Assembly (NCBI GenBank): GCA_910585665.1
Contig: CAJUFI010000013.1
Span: 1-64,000 of the forward strand
From: an uncultured Acetatifactor sp.
GTDB lineage: Bacteria > Bacillota > Clostridia > Lachnospirales > Lachnospiraceae
Reading direction: 5' to 3'
DNA: 64,000 nt
Below the pieces are notes generated by a model. That model worked only from the letters and a program-made list of their open reading frames with translations, was not told the DNA's origin and made no database searches. Position numbers and translations under genes: made by a program. This document shows, piece after piece, positions 9,352 to 19,633 of this stretch (position 1 is the first letter of the stretch; every line of letters begins with the position of its first letter).

Positions 9352-9401
9352 CCCTATTTTAAAGATTTGATTCCTTTTCGAATCCATTTCCTGCCCTCGC
9401 A

Positions 9402-10442
9402 TCAATTCTGCAGGATCCTCACATACTTCACCGGGGAACGGTAATTATATTTGCTGATTTTGATTCCCGTCTTTTTGTTGCTGGCATGCACTACCTGGCC
9501 GTTGCCAATATAGATGGCCACATGATTGATGGTGCCCCTGCTGTTCCCATAGAAAATCAGATCGCCGGGCTGCAGGTCCCCTGCGGATATCTTTGTGCCG
9601 TAGCCTGCCTGGGAACCAGAGTGATGGGGCAGGGATACGCCGAACTTCTTGAACACGCTCATCACGAAGCCGGAACAGTCAGCACCGTTCGTCAGGCTGG
9701 TGCCGCCGTACACATAGCGGTTGCCCACGAACTGCTTCGCATACTCCACCAGCTCCACGCGGACATCGGACACACCGAGGCCGTACAGGAGCTCTGTCAT
9801 GGTGATGGCAGTGTCAAGCCGTTCCGTGACGGTCACATATTCCTCGGATACATATGCCTCGTCGCTGTCGATGGCCACTTTGATCCATCCCTCCAGCGTC
9901 TCCACATACTCCAGCTCTTCCCCCTGAGGCACCTGTGTCAGGACAGCGCTCTCCGTGTTAGGCTCCTCCCGCACATTCAGGCCGTCCGTATTGACCAGGA
10001 CCACCGTGCGCACCAGCTCATTGGCCTTCAGCTTGGCATCCGGGCCGGTCAGGAGGTAATCCAGGCTCACATAGCCCTCTACCTCGCCGGATTTGACATA
10101 TGCCCAGCCGTCCGCGCTCTCCAATACTTCACAGGCCGAATCCTTCGGCATCTTCCCCACCATCTTGCCGTCGGTGGAAGGGGTGGCTCGCACATTCAGG
10201 TTCCCGCTCTCCACATTGGCGATGCCTATGTTCGTATAGCCCCACGCCGCTCCCTGGGCCTGCTGGGCCAGCTGGATGTACTCCTCCGTGGACCGGCTGG
10301 TCTCCAGTACAGTGGTCACGCCGGCCGCCAGCATCAGCTTTCCGTCATCTTCCGCGGCATAGGCCGACAAAGGGCACAATGCCATGCAGAGCATCAGGCC
10401 CGCGGAAGCCGCCGCTATCTTCTGGTTCTTCAATTGTCTCAT
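9402..10442 (-). CDS. Secreted SH3b - NlpC/P60 peptidoglycan hydrolase
   Basis: 346 residues from ATG 10442, chosen because MRQLKNQK leads straight into a signal peptide ending near AYA-AED and because GGAAGGGG lies eight bases upstream. Two bacterial SH3 domains (about residues 85-145 and 155-210) are followed by an NlpC/P60 domain with catalytic Cys in ADCSGF, His in INHVAIYIG and a further polar His in VVHAS. Such enzymes cut between D-Glu and the diamino acid of stem peptides and work in cell separation. It has its own consensus promoter. A longer frame starting at 10499 cannot be fully excluded. Confidence 0.93.
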   Translation of the reverse strand: MRQLKNQKIAAASAGLMLCMALCPLSAYAAEDDGKLMLAAGVTTVLETSRSTEEYIQLAQQAQGAAWGYTNIGIANVESGNLNVRATPSTDGKMVGKMPKDSACEVLESADGWAYVKSGEVEGYVSLDYLLTGPDAKLKANELVRTVVLVNTDGLNVREEPNTESAVLTQVPQGEELEYVETLEGWIKVAIDSDEAYVSEEYVTVTERLDTAITMTELLYGLGVSDVRVELVEYAKQFVGNRYVYGGTSLTNGADCSGFVMSVFKKFGVSLPHHSGSQAGYGTKISAGDLQPGDLIFYGNSRGTINHVAIYIGNGQVVHASNKKTGIKISKYNYRSPVKYVRILQN

Positions 10443-10587
10443 GTATATCCCCTTCCGTCCGCTCCGGCGGACATCCTGACTTAACGTTCCCTCTCGCATC
10501 TCTCAACCTTTCAGTTATATCGCGTCATACAACATAATTTCTTAAAGATTTGACAGAATTATTACGAATTTGTTACATCTAAAGGAA

Positions 10588-10616
10588 ATTATACAGGCAG
10601 GGGCTTTTTCTGTCAA
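10588..10616 (-). promoter_or_regulatory. Consensus sigma-A promoter of the NlpC/P60 gene
   Basis: Minus strand TTGACA, 17-base spacer, TATAAT, a perfect match. The leader is about 140 bases and ends in a GTCCGC-CGGA-GCGGAC hairpin just before the ribosome-binding site. No known riboswitch core was recognised. Confidence 0.93.
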
Positions 10617-10649
10617 CCGTTTTATGACATTTTTTTAATATTTTTCGAT

Positions 10650-12293
10650 TCAGGTCTCTTCCGTGTCCCTCTCCGCCGCTATGACCGCAAACGCGATGTT
10701 GGTGGCATGGTCCGCCACGCGCTCCAGGCCGGAGGCGATATCGGAGAACATCATGCCCGCCTCCGGGGAGCACTCCCCCCTGGTCAGGCGCTGTACATGG
10801 GCTCTCTGCATCTCCTTCTCCTTGGCGTCCACTTTGTCCTCCAGGCCGATGATCTCCCGCATATGGCTCTCATCGCTTCTGGCGAACATGTCCATGGAAT
10901 AGCGGATCAGTTTGATGACCATGTCCAGCAGCTCGCCCAGCTCGCCCTGGGCCTCCTTGCTGATGACGATGCCTGACTCTTTGCGCTGTCTGGCCGCGTC
11001 TGCCACATTCTCCGCGTGGTCTCCGATCCGCTCGATGTCGTTCACCACATGGAACAGGGCGCCCAGGCTCTTCAGATCCTCGATGGGCAGGGTAGTCTGG
11101 TTGATCTTCACCAGATAATCCGTAATCGCGTGGTTCAGGAAATTGATGTTCTTCTCCACCTCATAGACTTCCGCGATGTCCTCCTCGTCCAGCGTAATCA
11201 GGGCATTCATGGCCCGGGTCAGGTTCTCGCTGGCCAGGGAAGCCATACGGTCAAGCTCCTTCACCACCTCCACCACCGCGGTGGCAGGGTTGAAGACAAC
11301 TTTGTCGCCTATGTATTTCAGCTGATAGCACTCGCGGTAATTGACCTTTTCGTCCTCTCCGGGCACGCACAGGCAAGACAGCTTCACAATCCATTTCGAG
11401 AACGGGAACAGGATGATCACCTGGAAAATCTTGATGATGGTATGCGCATTGGCCACGAAGCGCCCCTTATCCGAAGAGACGGTCCAGATCATCTTCATCA
11501 CCAGCTCCTCTGCCAGGAACAGGATGACATATATGATCACCGTGCCGATCACATTGAACCAGAAATGAATCAGGGCGGCCCGCTTTGCGTCCTTCTTGCC
11601 GGAGAGGGACGCCAGCAGCGCCGTGGTGCAGGCACCGATGTTACAGCCCAGGATGATGTAAAAAGCCACATGGAGCGCCAGCAGGTCCTGGTTCGCCAGC
11701 AGCAGCACGATGCTGACCGTCACAGAGGAACTCTGGATGACCGTGGTCAGAAGCAGCCCCACCAGCGTGGCCATGAAAGGATTCTGCAGCGAACCGATCA
11801 GGTTCACTACCTCCGGCACGTCCCGCATGCCGGCCATAGAGCCCGACATGGTGCTCAGTCCCAGGAACAGGACGCCGAACCCTATGATGATGTCCGCAAA
11901 TTTCTTGATCTTCTCATTTTTGCAGAACATGGCGGCCAGCACCCCCACCAGCAGGATAAGGGGCGCGTAGGCTGACAGGTTGAAGGACACCAGCTGCGAT
12001 GTGACTGTGGTACCGATATTGGCACCGAAGATCACTCCCGCCGCCTGGTACAGGTTCATCAGCCCCGCGTTCACGAAGCTGACCACCATAGCCGTACAGG
12101 CAGAGGAGGACTGGATAATGGCAGTGAACACGACGCCCACCACCATGCCCGAAAAACGGTTGGTGGTGAAGATCTCCAGGATACGCCGCAGCTTGGCGCC
12201 GGCGACCTTCTCTATGGAATCGCTCATCACGCGCATGCCGAACAAAAAGAGCCCCAGGCCTCCTGCCATTGACAAAATGATATTTGCGCTCAT
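10650..12293 (-). CDS. Na/Pi cotransporter family protein with PhoU-like tail
   Basis: 547 residues. The N-terminal membrane part holds two inverted Na/Pi-cotransporter repeats, each with the QSSS signature (IIQSSSACTAM and VIQSSSVTVSI), and about nine transmembrane segments up to residue 320. The C-terminal 200 residues are a helical PhoU-like domain. Members import phosphate with sodium; the PhoU-like part is thought to regulate. The start ATG at 12293 has GGGAG nine bases upstream. It follows ribF but after a 120-base gap with a hairpin (about 12391-12419), so it may be transcribed separately. Confidence 0.93.
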   Translation of the reverse strand: MSANIILSMAGGLGLFLFGMRVMSDSIEKVAGAKLRRILEIFTTNRFSGMVVGVVFTAIIQSSSACTAMVVSFVNAGLMNLYQAAGVIFGANIGTTVTSQLVSFNLSAYAPLILLVGVLAAMFCKNEKIKKFADIIIGFGVLFLGLSTMSGSMAGMRDVPEVVNLIGSLQNPFMATLVGLLLTTVIQSSSVTVSIVLLLANQDLLALHVAFYIILGCNIGACTTALLASLSGKKDAKRAALIHFWFNVIGTVIIYVILFLAEELVMKMIWTVSSDKGRFVANAHTIIKIFQVIILFPFSKWIVKLSCLCVPGEDEKVNYRECYQLKYIGDKVVFNPATAVVEVVKELDRMASLASENLTRAMNALITLDEEDIAEVYEVEKNINFLNHAITDYLVKINQTTLPIEDLKSLGALFHVVNDIERIGDHAENVADAARQRKESGIVISKEAQGELGELLDMVIKLIRYSMDMFARSDESHMREIIGLEDKVDAKEKEMQRAHVQRLTRGECSPEAGMMFSDIASGLERVADHATNIAFAVIAAERDTEET

Positions 12294-12414
12294 CTGATTT
12301 TCTCCCGAATCGTATCTTTATTTTATGCTTTGACGTATACTTCTAAATTTTTCCACCTGTGCGGTTGCAATCCAATGTTTTGTCTGCATGCAAGCTATTG
12401 CAATGCAGACGGGC

Positions 12415-13326
12415 CTACAATATTTTTCCTGCGGCGATATCTTCCTTCAGCTGTTCCCGCAGGGCTTCCACGCTTTGGAAGCGCCGCTCCGGCCTCCGGA
12501 AGGCGCAGAGATACACCTCTATCTGCTCTCCATAGAGATCCCCGGCAAAATCATATAGATAGGACTCCACGCCTATGACGCTCTCCCGGGTGACCGTTGG
12601 CTTATTCCCCACGTTGCTGATGGCGCGGTATACCTTATCCTTGTGTCGCACTCGGGAGAGGTAGACTCCCTTCGGCGGCAGGAGCTTTTCGTCCCTGGGC
12701 AGAATGTTCACCGTAGGGAATCCCAGCGTGCGGCCCAGCTGCTTCCCCGGAACCACCTGCCCTGCCACCAGATAAGGCATCCCCAGCAGGCGCTCCGCCG
12801 ACTCCATGTCCCCGCTCTCCACCTGGGCGCGCACAAGGGTAGAGCTCACTTCCCGGCCCTCCAGGCACACCTTGCCTATGGTCTCCACCGCAAAGCCGAG
12901 CCCGGGCCCTAATTTCCGCAGAAGAGCCGCGTCCCCTGCCCCCTTCGCGCCGAAAGACAGATCCGTCCCCGCGGCAAGGAAGCGCACCTGCATCTGCCCG
13001 GCGAGGATTTCCCTCGCAAACTCCTCCGGCGGCGTAGCAGCCGTCCTGTCATTCAGCGGAAACTCAATCAGGACATCCACGCCCATCCGCTGGAACAGGA
13101 GGCGCTTCTCTTCCTTCGTCGTCAGCTCCTTCCCGTCCGGGCAGCCGAAAAAGACCGCCGGAGGCGGGTCGAACGTAAAGACGCAGGCCGCCAGGCCGTC
13201 CTTTTTGCGGGACAGGATTTCCTCCAGCAGCCTTCTGTGGCCGATGTGCACCCCATCGAATTTCCCGATGGCGGCCGCTGTCTCCCTCCCCAGTTGAATC
13301 TGTGTCGTGCCAGCAATGATTTCCAA
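12415..13326 (-). CDS. ribF: Bifunctional riboflavin kinase/FAD synthetase
   Basis: 303 residues. The N-terminal FAD synthetase (nucleotidyltransferase) domain starts with GKFDGVHIGHRRLL; the C-terminal riboflavin kinase domain includes GRTLGFPTVNI and GVYLSRV. It makes FMN and FAD from riboflavin. The start is a TTG codon at 13326 with a weak upstream site, seven bases after the truB stop, so translation is probably coupled. It is the last gene of the nusA-infB operon, a common place for ribF in Bacillota. Confidence 0.96.
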   Translation of the reverse strand: MEIIAGTTQIQLGRETAAAIGKFDGVHIGHRRLLEEILSRKKDGLAACVFTFDPPPAVFFGCPDGKELTTKEEKRLLFQRMGVDVLIEFPLNDRTAATPPEEFAREILAGQMQVRFLAAGTDLSFGAKGAGDAALLRKLGPGLGFAVETIGKVCLEGREVSSTLVRAQVESGDMESAERLLGMPYLVAGQVVPGKQLGRTLGFPTVNILPRDEKLLPPKGVYLSRVRHKDKVYRAISNVGNKPTVTRESVIGVESYLYDFAGDLYGEQIEVYLCAFRRPERRFQSVEALREQLKEDIAAGKIL

Positions 13327-13333
13327 GCGTAAA

Positions 13334-14239
13334 TCACTCTTTCTCCAAAAACATTTTCACGGGCCTGTACCATCCCCGGGCCGTCTCATAGGCGTAAATG
13401 CCCGCGAAGCTTCCGTCCGGCCGATGCATCCTGACCCACTGCCCTTCCTCGTAAGCCCTCTGCTCCGCCGTCTGCCCCGGTAGGACGGCATTGCCATTGT
13501 CCAGCAGCCTGCAGGCGCCTTCGCTCACATGCAGCACGGGGCAACCACCGAACACGCTTTCGGTGGAAAGGACCGCCGACTGCAGGCTGCCCGCGTCTTT
13601 TCGCTGCTGCAGCTCCTCCAGCAGATAAGCGCCTTCCAGCGAAAACCCGCCCACTCTGGTGCGGCGCAGGCTCTTCATGGTGCCGCCGCAGCCAAGCCGC
13701 TCCCCCATGTCCGCGCAGAGGGTCCTGATATAAGTCCCCTTGGAACAGACCACCCGCAGACCTACCTCCGGCAGCCTGCAATCCAGTATCTCCAGCTCGC
13801 GGATTTCCACAGGCCTGGCTTTCCGCTCCACTTCTTTTCCGGCCCGGGCCAGCTCATAAAGCTTCTTGCCGTCCACTTTCAGCGCGGAATACATAGGCGG
13901 CACCTGCAGATACTCTCCCACAAAGGATGCCGCCGCGCTCCGCACCTGCTCCTCTGTAAGCGCCACATCCCGCCGCGCCGTCACCTGTCCCGTCACGTCC
14001 TGGGTGTCAGTCTCCACCCCTAAAAGGAGCCGTGCCACATATTCCTTGTCCTTGTCGGCAAGCATATCGCACAGCTTCGTGGCGTTTCCCAGGCATACGG
14101 GCAGCACTCCCGTGGCCATGGGATCCAATGTGCCCGTATGGCCGATCTTCCGCTGGCCGCAGATGCCCCGCATCTTCGCCACCACGTCATGGGAGGTGAA
14201 TCCGGCTGCCTTATCAACAACCACTATCCCGTTCATCAT
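13334..14239 (-). CDS. truB: tRNA pseudouridine(55) synthase
   Basis: 301 residues. The TruB signature GHTGTLDPMATGVLP holds the catalytic Asp near residue 39. It converts uridine 55 of the T loop of tRNAs. Its start overlaps the end of nrnA by 26 bases. C-terminal PUA-like region about residues 240-295. Confidence 0.97.
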   Translation of the reverse strand: MMNGIVVVDKAAGFTSHDVVAKMRGICGQRKIGHTGTLDPMATGVLPVCLGNATKLCDMLADKDKEYVARLLLGVETDTQDVTGQVTARRDVALTEEQVRSAAASFVGEYLQVPPMYSALKVDGKKLYELARAGKEVERKARPVEIRELEILDCRLPEVGLRVVCSKGTYIRTLCADMGERLGCGGTMKSLRRTRVGGFSLEGAYLLEELQQRKDAGSLQSAVLSTESVFGGCPVLHVSEGACRLLDNGNAVLPGQTAEQRAYEEGQWVRMHRPDGSFAGIYAYETARGWYRPVKMFLEKE

Positions 14240-15203
14240 GTTCCGATTCCCATTTCTTCAATGCTTTCTCAATATGTAAAGACAGATTGTTCACACAGTC
14301 ATGGAAAGTTCCCGTCAGATTGCATCCCGCGGCACGGGCATGTCCACCGCCGCCGAAATACGCGGCCACCTCCGCCACATTGAGCTTCTCGCTGGAACGC
14401 AGGCTCACCTTGTACTCCAGCACGTTTGTCTCATACATGAAAATGGCGCAGTCCACCCCTTCGATATTGCGCAGCTGGCTCACGATGCCGTCCAGATCCT
14501 TGGGCTCCACATTGTAGAAATCCATCGTCTTGCGGTCAATCGCGCTGACGATGCAGGCGCCGTCCAGGAAGCGGATACTCTCCATGAGCGCCCTGCCCAT
14601 GACCTGGGCCTGTACATAAGTCTTCTGATAGAAGGTCTCCGCAATCAGCTTCGGAAAGTCAAATCCATATCCGATCAGCTTCGCCGCTTTCTCCAGGGTG
14701 GCAGGAGTGGTATTGGAATACTGGAACACGCCCGTGTCATGGATGATCCCCGCATACAATGCCATGGCCAGTTCCCTGTCCAGCCGCTCCGTATCCATCA
14801 GATCATATATCAACTCACTGGTGGATCCCACCTCCGGCCGGATATGATTCAGCTGGCCGCATCCCTTATTGCTGACATGATGGTCGATATTGATCGTCTT
14901 GCCCGCTGTATTGTAATACTTCTGCGCTTCTCCCAACCTGTCGGCGGCGCAGTCCAGCACGAAGAACACGTCAAAAGGGGGTTCTTCGGGGAAATCGGAA
15001 TCGATCTCCCCGAACCCCTTGATATCCTTGAATATATCCGCGGGTCTCTCCAGAAATACCTGCACCTCTGCCGCAGGGAAACATTTCTCCAGATACTGCC
15101 ACAAGCCAAGGCAGGCGCCCACACAATCGCCGTCCGGCCTGACATGCCCGCTGATGCCGATCCGTTTTGCGTCTTTGCATTCTTTCAATAAATCCAAGCT
15201 CAT
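14214..15203 (-). CDS. nrnA: DHH-family oligoribonuclease / pAp phosphatase
   Basis: 329 residues. DHH phosphoesterase motifs are present: SGHVRPDGDCVGA near residue 18, DCAADR, and NIDHHVSN; the C-terminal DHHA1 domain ends with GGGGHARAAGC. NrnA degrades short RNAs and pAp. It lies between rbfA and truB with seven bases to rbfA, a standard order in Bacillota. Confidence 0.95.
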   Translation of the reverse strand: MSLDLLKECKDAKRIGISGHVRPDGDCVGACLGLWQYLEKCFPAAEVQVFLERPADIFKDIKGFGEIDSDFPEEPPFDVFFVLDCAADRLGEAQKYYNTAGKTINIDHHVSNKGCGQLNHIRPEVGSTSELIYDLMDTERLDRELAMALYAGIIHDTGVFQYSNTTPATLEKAAKLIGYGFDFPKLIAETFYQKTYVQAQVMGRALMESIRFLDGACIVSAIDRKTMDFYNVEPKDLDGIVSQLRNIEGVDCAIFMYETNVLEYKVSLRSSEKLNVAEVAAYFGGGGHARAAGCNLTGTFHDCVNNLSLHIEKALKKWESEHDERDSGC

Positions 15204-15210
15204 CTACCCC

Positions 15211-15648
15211 TCATTCTTCTTCCAAGTCAACTTCAACCGAATCTTCCTGGCCGTCCTCCGGCTCTTCCTCACCGCGCAGCTTTGCATTCTCATCATCCCG
15301 CGCGATGACCTCGTCAATCCTGTGGGACATGTTCACCCCATACTCAATGGACTGATCCATGATGAAGGTAATCTCAGGCGTGTTGCGCAAGTTGATCTCC
15401 CGGGCCAGCCTGTTGCGCATGAAGCCCACCGCGCTCTGCAGTCCCTCCAGCGTGGCTTTCCTGACTTCTTCATCGCCAAGCACGCTGATCCAGGCCTTGC
15501 AGCTCTTCAGATCCGGAGCCACCTCCACCGCCACTACGCTTGTCCACGGACTGATCCGGGGATCCTTGATTTCCCCCCGGATAGCCTCTGCCAGGACGCG
15601 CTGCACTTCCCCGTTGATACGGGTATTCTTCACACTATTTTTTCTCAT
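15211..15648 (-). CDS. rbfA: Ribosome-binding factor A
   Basis: 145 residues with the KH-type core (residues about 5-115: NTRINGEVQRVLAEAIRGEI and ITFIMDQSIEYG). RbfA helps late 30S maturation and cold adaptation. It has an acidic C-terminal extension of about 25 residues. Position between infB and nrnA is canonical. Confidence 0.96.
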   Translation of the reverse strand: MRKNSVKNTRINGEVQRVLAEAIRGEIKDPRISPWTSVVAVEVAPDLKSCKAWISVLGDEEVRKATLEGLQSAVGFMRNRLAREINLRNTPEITFIMDQSIEYGVNMSHRIDEVIARDDENAKLRGEEEPEDGQEDSVEVDLEEE

Positions 15649-15776
15649 ACACCATTCCTATCCGCAGACGGCCAGGCCGCCTGTAAAAAATGTCCATCCA
15701 TCCAAGCCGCCAAGCCGGCCTCCCTTGCACCCCGATTGGAATGCAGTGAAGCGCTTTCCCGCCTTAGCAGAACTCC

Positions 15777-18700
15777 TCAGCGTGGTACTTCGACCATGAT
15801 ATAGGCCTCCACCGTATCCAGCTCCTGAATCTGGTCGAATCCTTCGAATACAAGGCCGCACTCAAAGCCTTCCTTCACTTCCTTCACATCGTCCTTGAAT
15901 CGCTTCAGCGAAGCCAGGCCGCCCTCGTAAATCTGCTCTCCCTCTCTGGAGATGCGGATCTTGCAGCCTCTCTGGAAGATGCCGTCCGTCACATAGGAAC
16001 CGGCAATGTTTCCAATCTGAGAAGCCTTGAATATCTGACGAATCTCTGCGTGTCCGATGACTTTCTCCTCGAACACAGGATCCAGCATGCCCTTCATGGC
16101 AGCTTCCACGTCCTCAATCGCCTTATAGATGACCTTGTACAGCCTTACATCCACGCCCTCGTGCTCCGCCGTAGTCTTCGCAGTGCTGTCAGGCCTTACA
16201 TTGAAGCCGATGATGATTGCGTTGGAGGCGCTGGCCAAAGTCACATCCGACTCATTGATCGCTCCTACGCCGCCATGGATGCATTTGACTACAACCTCGT
16301 CATTGGACAGCTTCAGCAGGGACTGTTTCACAGCCTCCACGCTTCCCTGCACATCCGCCTTCACAATCAGGTTCAGTTCCTTCAGATTGCCCTCCTTGAT
16401 CTGGGAGAACAGATCGTCCAGGGACATCTTCGTCTTGGTCTCCTCCAGCTTCTTCTCCTTGTTCTGTGCCAGATAGGTCTCGGCATAGGACTTGGCCGTC
16501 TTGTCGTTCTCGTGGGCCAGGAACACCTCGCCTGCGCTGGGCACGTCGGACAATCCCAATATCTCCACCGGCATGGACGGCGTCGCCTCCTTGACCCGCC
16601 TGCCCTTGTCATCGATCATGGCCCTTACCTTGCCGTAGCAGGCACCTGCGGAGATGAAATCTCCCACATGCAGCGTGCCCTTCTGTACCAGGACGGTGGC
16701 CACAGGGCCTCTTCCCTTGTCCAGCTCCGCCTCGATCACCAGGCCTCTGGCCCGTCTCTCCGGATTCGCTTTCAGCTCCAGGATATCCGCCGTCAGCAGT
16801 ATGGTCTCCAGCAGATTCTCGATGCCGTCGCCGGTCTTGGCGGAGACAGGGACGAATTCCGTATTGCCGCCCCAATCGGTGGCGACCAGCTCATACTCTG
16901 TCAGTTCCTGCTTCACCCGCTCGATGTTGGCAGAGGGCTTATCTATCTTGTTCACGGCCACCACGATTTCGATACCCGCCGCTTTCGCGTGGCTGATGGC
17001 CTCTACCGTCTGGGGCATCACGCCGTCGTCCGCCGCCACCACCAGGATTGCGATATCCGTAGCGTTTGCTCCGCGCATACGCATGGCAGTGAAGGCCTCA
17101 TGCCCGGGCGTATCCAGGAACGTGATCCTGCGCCCGTCCACATTTACAGTATACGCACCAATGTGCTGTGTGATACCACCGGCTTCCTTGTCGATGACAT
17201 GGGTCTTCCGGATGGTATCCAAAAGCGAGGTCTTGCCGTGGTCTACATGGCCCATGACACAGATGACGGGCGGCCTCTCCCGCATGGAAGCCTCGTCCTC
17301 CTCGTCCTCCTTCAGCAGTTCCTCTATGATGTCCACCTTGACTTCCCTCTCGCAGAGGATATCGTACTCCATGGCGATATTCTCCGCGTCCTCATAGGAA
17401 ATCTCCTGGTTCACCGTCACGATCTTGCCTTCCAGGAACAGCTTCTTCACGATTGCAGAAGGCTGCACCTTCATCTTCTCAGCGAATTCCTTGATGGTAA
17501 TCGTCTCCGGCAAAGTGATCACTTTGATGACTTCCTCTGCCGCCTCTTCCTTCTTCTTTTCGGGCCTGATGAATCTGCCCGGCTTATTCTTCAATGCCTC
17601 GTCTTCTTCGTAGATGTGGTCTTTCCTGGAGCGCTTGCCCTTCTCCTGGCTGCTTGCGCGCCTCTTTTCTTCCTCGCGCTTCTTCTCCATATCCTTTGCA
17701 GGAGCTTCTCCAGCGAAGCCCTTGCCCGGTCTGTTATCTCTGTATCCGGTTCCCTGTCCTCCATTGCCTCGACCGTCACGCGTACTGCCGTTGAAATTAC
17801 GGCTGCCGCCCGGACCAGCTCCCGGACCGCGGCGATCGCCCATGCCGCTGCCAGCACCAGGCCTGCCGCCTCTCTGATATCCATTCTGTCTGTCGCCTTG
17901 TGGTCTGCCATTCTGGCCTCCTCTTGACTGGAACTGTCCCCGGTCCGTCCTTCCCTGGCCGCCCTGGGAACCGCTGCCCCGGCTGCCGCCCTGGCCGCGG
18001 TTGTCACGGCTCCGGTTCTCCTGGCCGTCCTGACGTCTGTCGCCCTGATAGCGGCCCTCTCTGGCAGGTCTGTCCTGACCGTTCCCCGCATTCTGGGGCC
18101 TGCCGCCCTGATGTCTGTCATTCTGGCGTCTGTCGCCCTGGGGCCTGTCGTTCTGGTTCCTCTCGCCCTGGGGCCTGTCGTTCTGGTTCCTCTCGCCCTG
18201 GGGCCTGTCGTTCTGGTTCCTCTCGCTCTGAGGCCTGTCGTTCTGGTTCCTCTCGCCCTGGGGCCTGTCGTTTTGGTTCCTCTCGCCCTGGGGCCTGTCG
18301 TTCTGCGGACGCTCGTTCTGGGCATTCGCGTTCTGACGGCGCTCCTCCTGGGGCTTCTTGACAGGCGCTTTCGCCTCTGTCTCCCGCACAGGAGCCGTCA
18401 CCGGCGCCTGTGCCTCCGCCTTGCGCTCCTGGACCTGCTCAGGACGCGGCTTCGGCTGCTGGGGTTTCGGCGGAACCATCTGGACTGCAGGCGTCGGAGA
18501 CGGCGGCGTCAAAGGCTTGATAGGACGCACCGGCTGCTGCGCCTGCGTCCTGCGGTCATTGCGGCCGCTCTGCTGGGACTTTCCCTGCTGTCCGCCCTGG
18601 CCGTTCTGCCGCCTGGCGTTGCCGCCCTGTCCCTGTGCCGGGCGCTGCCCCTGCATCCTGGAGTTCTGAGGATTGTTCACAACGATGATAGTCTTCTTCT

Positions 18701-19025
18701 TTTTCGGCACGCCATTTGCCGGCGCGTCCGCCGCCTTCGCAGGCTTTGTCTTCTCCTTCGCAGGAGTTTTGGCTGTCTCTTCTTTTACCATTTCTTCCTT
18801 TGCCGTCTCTTCCTTTGCCGTTTCTTTCTTTATGGGCGCTCCTGTCTTCTCCGGCGCGCTCTTTGCGCCCTTGCCGAATGCCCTGCGCACCAACTGTGAG
18901 GCATCTTCATCAATAGAGCTCTGCGCAGCTTTCGCTTCTATCCCCTTTTCCTGCAAAAAGCCCAATATGTCTTTACTTTGCACCTCTAGTTCCTTTGCAA
19001 GCTCATGTACCTTTATTTTCGCCAT
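15777..19025 (-). CDS. infB: Translation initiation factor IF-2
   Basis: 1082 residues from ATG 19025, with GGAGGG six bases upstream; longer than most IF-2 proteins because of a very long low-complexity N-terminal part. Order: IF2N domain at the start ([15 protein letters not shown]), an Ala/Lys/Glu/Pro region, a roughly 300-residue Arg/Gln/Asn/Gly/Asp-rich region with ten-residue repeats, a second IF2N (about 505-555), the G domain with [17 protein letters not shown] and NKID, then domains II, III and C-terminal fMet-tRNA binding. It brings initiator tRNA to the 30S subunit. Confidence 0.98.
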   Translation of the reverse strand: MAKIKVHELAKELEVQSKDILGFLQEKGIEAKAAQSSIDEDASQLVRRAFGKGAKSAPEKTGAPIKKETAKEETAKEEMVKEETAKTPAKEKTKPAKAADAPANGVPKKKKTIIVVNNPQNSRMQGQRPAQGQGGNARRQNGQGGQQGKSQQSGRNDRRTQAQQPVRPIKPLTPPSPTPAVQMVPPKPQQPKPRPEQVQERKAEAQAPVTAPVRETEAKAPVKKPQEERRQNANAQNERPQNDRPQGERNQNDRPQGERNQNDRPQSERNQNDRPQGERNQNDRPQGERNQNDRPQGDRRQNDRHQGGRPQNAGNGQDRPAREGRYQGDRRQDGQENRSRDNRGQGGSRGSGSQGGQGRTDRGQFQSRGGQNGRPQGDRQNGYQRGGRPGAGSGMGDRRGPGAGPGGSRNFNGSTRDGRGNGGQGTGYRDNRPGKGFAGEAPAKDMEKKREEEKRRASSQEKGKRSRKDHIYEEDEALKNKPGRFIRPEKKKEEAAEEVIKVITLPETITIKEFAEKMKVQPSAIVKKLFLEGKIVTVNQEISYEDAENIAMEYDILCEREVKVDIIEELLKEDEEDEASMRERPPVICVMGHVDHGKTSLLDTIRKTHVIDKEAGGITQHIGAYTVNVDGRRITFLDTPGHEAFTAMRMRGANATDIAILVVAADDGVMPQTVEAISHAKAAGIEIVVAVNKIDKPSANIERVKQELTEYELVATDWGGNTEFVPVSAKTGDGIENLLETILLTADILELKANPERRARGLVIEAELDKGRGPVATVLVQKGTLHVGDFISAGACYGKVRAMIDDKGRRVKEATPSMPVEILGLSDVPSAGEVFLAHENDKTAKSYAETYLAQNKEKKLEETKTKMSLDDLFSQIKEGNLKELNLIVKADVQGSVEAVKQSLLKLSNDEVVVKCIHGGVGAINESDVTLASASNAIIIGFNVRPDSTAKTTAEHEGVDVRLYKVIYKAIEDVEAAMKGMLDPVFEEKVIGHAEIRQIFKASQIGNIAGSYVTDGIFQRGCKIRISREGEQIYEGGLASLKRFKDDVKEVKEGFECGLVFEGFDQIQELDTVEAYIMVEVPR
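18121..18300. repeat. 30-bp tandem repeats inside infB
   Basis: Six adjacent 30-base units starting at 18121, 18151, 18181, 18211, 18241 and 18271, the last five nearly identical, encode the ten-residue unit [10 protein letters not shown]. They are in frame, so copy-number change would alter linker length without a frameshift. Confidence 0.95.
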
Positions 19026-19044
19026 GCTTCCCTCCATTTCTGCC

Positions 19045-19365
19045 TCAAACGGCGTTTTGATTCTCTTTCAGCTGTTTCATGATCACGTCCGCTAATCCTG
19101 CGTCACATACGCCCAGCGATGACCTGAAGTCCTTCCCGATAGCCCTTCCAAGCTCCTGCTTCGTCCCGAAGATTTCCACAGGGACTCCGTAATAGGAACA
19201 CTTGTCAGTGAACAACTTCCTGGTGTTGCCCGACGCATCCTCCGCAATGATTACCAGCATGGCGGAGCCTTTTCTGATTGCATCCAGGGTCTGGAATTCG
19301 CCGCTGACCAGGTTGCGGCCTTTCATGGCGATTCCTAAAAGCGATAAGATTCTATTCTGCTTCAA
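19045..19365 (-). CDS. ylxQ: L7Ae-family RNA-binding protein YlxQ
   Basis: 106 residues from a TTG at 19365, about ten bases after GGGGGAG; an upstream TTG at 19374 would leave no spacing. The L7Ae/L30e/S12e/Gadd45 fold is indicated by [20 protein letters not shown] and the [12 protein letters not shown] segment. YlxQ binds kink-turn RNA; its exact role is unclear. Overlaps the end of ylxR, and lies between ylxR and infB as usual. Confidence 0.9.
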   Translation of the reverse strand: MKQNRILSLLGIAMKGRNLVSGEFQTLDAIRKGSAMLVIIAEDASGNTRKLFTDKCSYYGVPVEIFGTKQELGRAIGKDFRSSLGVCDAGLADVIMKQLKENQNAV

Positions 19366-19624
19366 GCTTCTCAAACTCCCCCTCTAAAGTATCATACACT
19401 TCACTTGGAATACTCATTTTGAAGGAGCGCTCCAGGCCCTTGTTCTTCCTGGCCTTGAGCAGGCATTCCCTGCTCTTACAAACATATGCGCCTCTTCCGT
19501 TCTTTTTGCCTGTTACGTCCAGACAGATTTCATTTTCGGCAGTCTTCAGGACCCTCATCATGTCCCGCTTTCCCTTCATCTCGCCGCAGCCCACACACTG
19601 CCTTAAAGGAACCTTTTTTGCCAT
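19352..19624 (-). CDS. ylxR: YlxR (RnpM) family RNA-binding protein
   Basis: 90 residues, normal length. It has the family start PLRQCVGCGEMKGKRDMMRV and the GRGAYVCKSRECL segment. YlxR, also called RnpM, binds RNase P RNA and other RNAs in Bacillus. It is nine bases after the nusA stop and overlaps ylxQ. Confidence 0.95.
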   Translation of the reverse strand: MAKKVPLRQCVGCGEMKGKRDMMRVLKTAENEICLDVTGKKNGRGAYVCKSRECLLKARKNKGLERSFKMSIPSEVYDTLEGEFEKLEAE

Positions 19625-19633
19625 ATATATTCT

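Noticed and set aside
10443..10581. c-di-AMP (ydaO) riboswitch ahead of the NlpC/P60 gene
   Set aside because: Such genes often carry one, but the conserved core segments were not found in this leader; only a small hairpin is visible.
16050..17927. 625-codon plus-strand open frame
   Set aside because: Antisense of infB.
18121..18300. CRISPR-like 30-bp periodicity
   Set aside because: In-frame coding repeat inside infB with no spacers.
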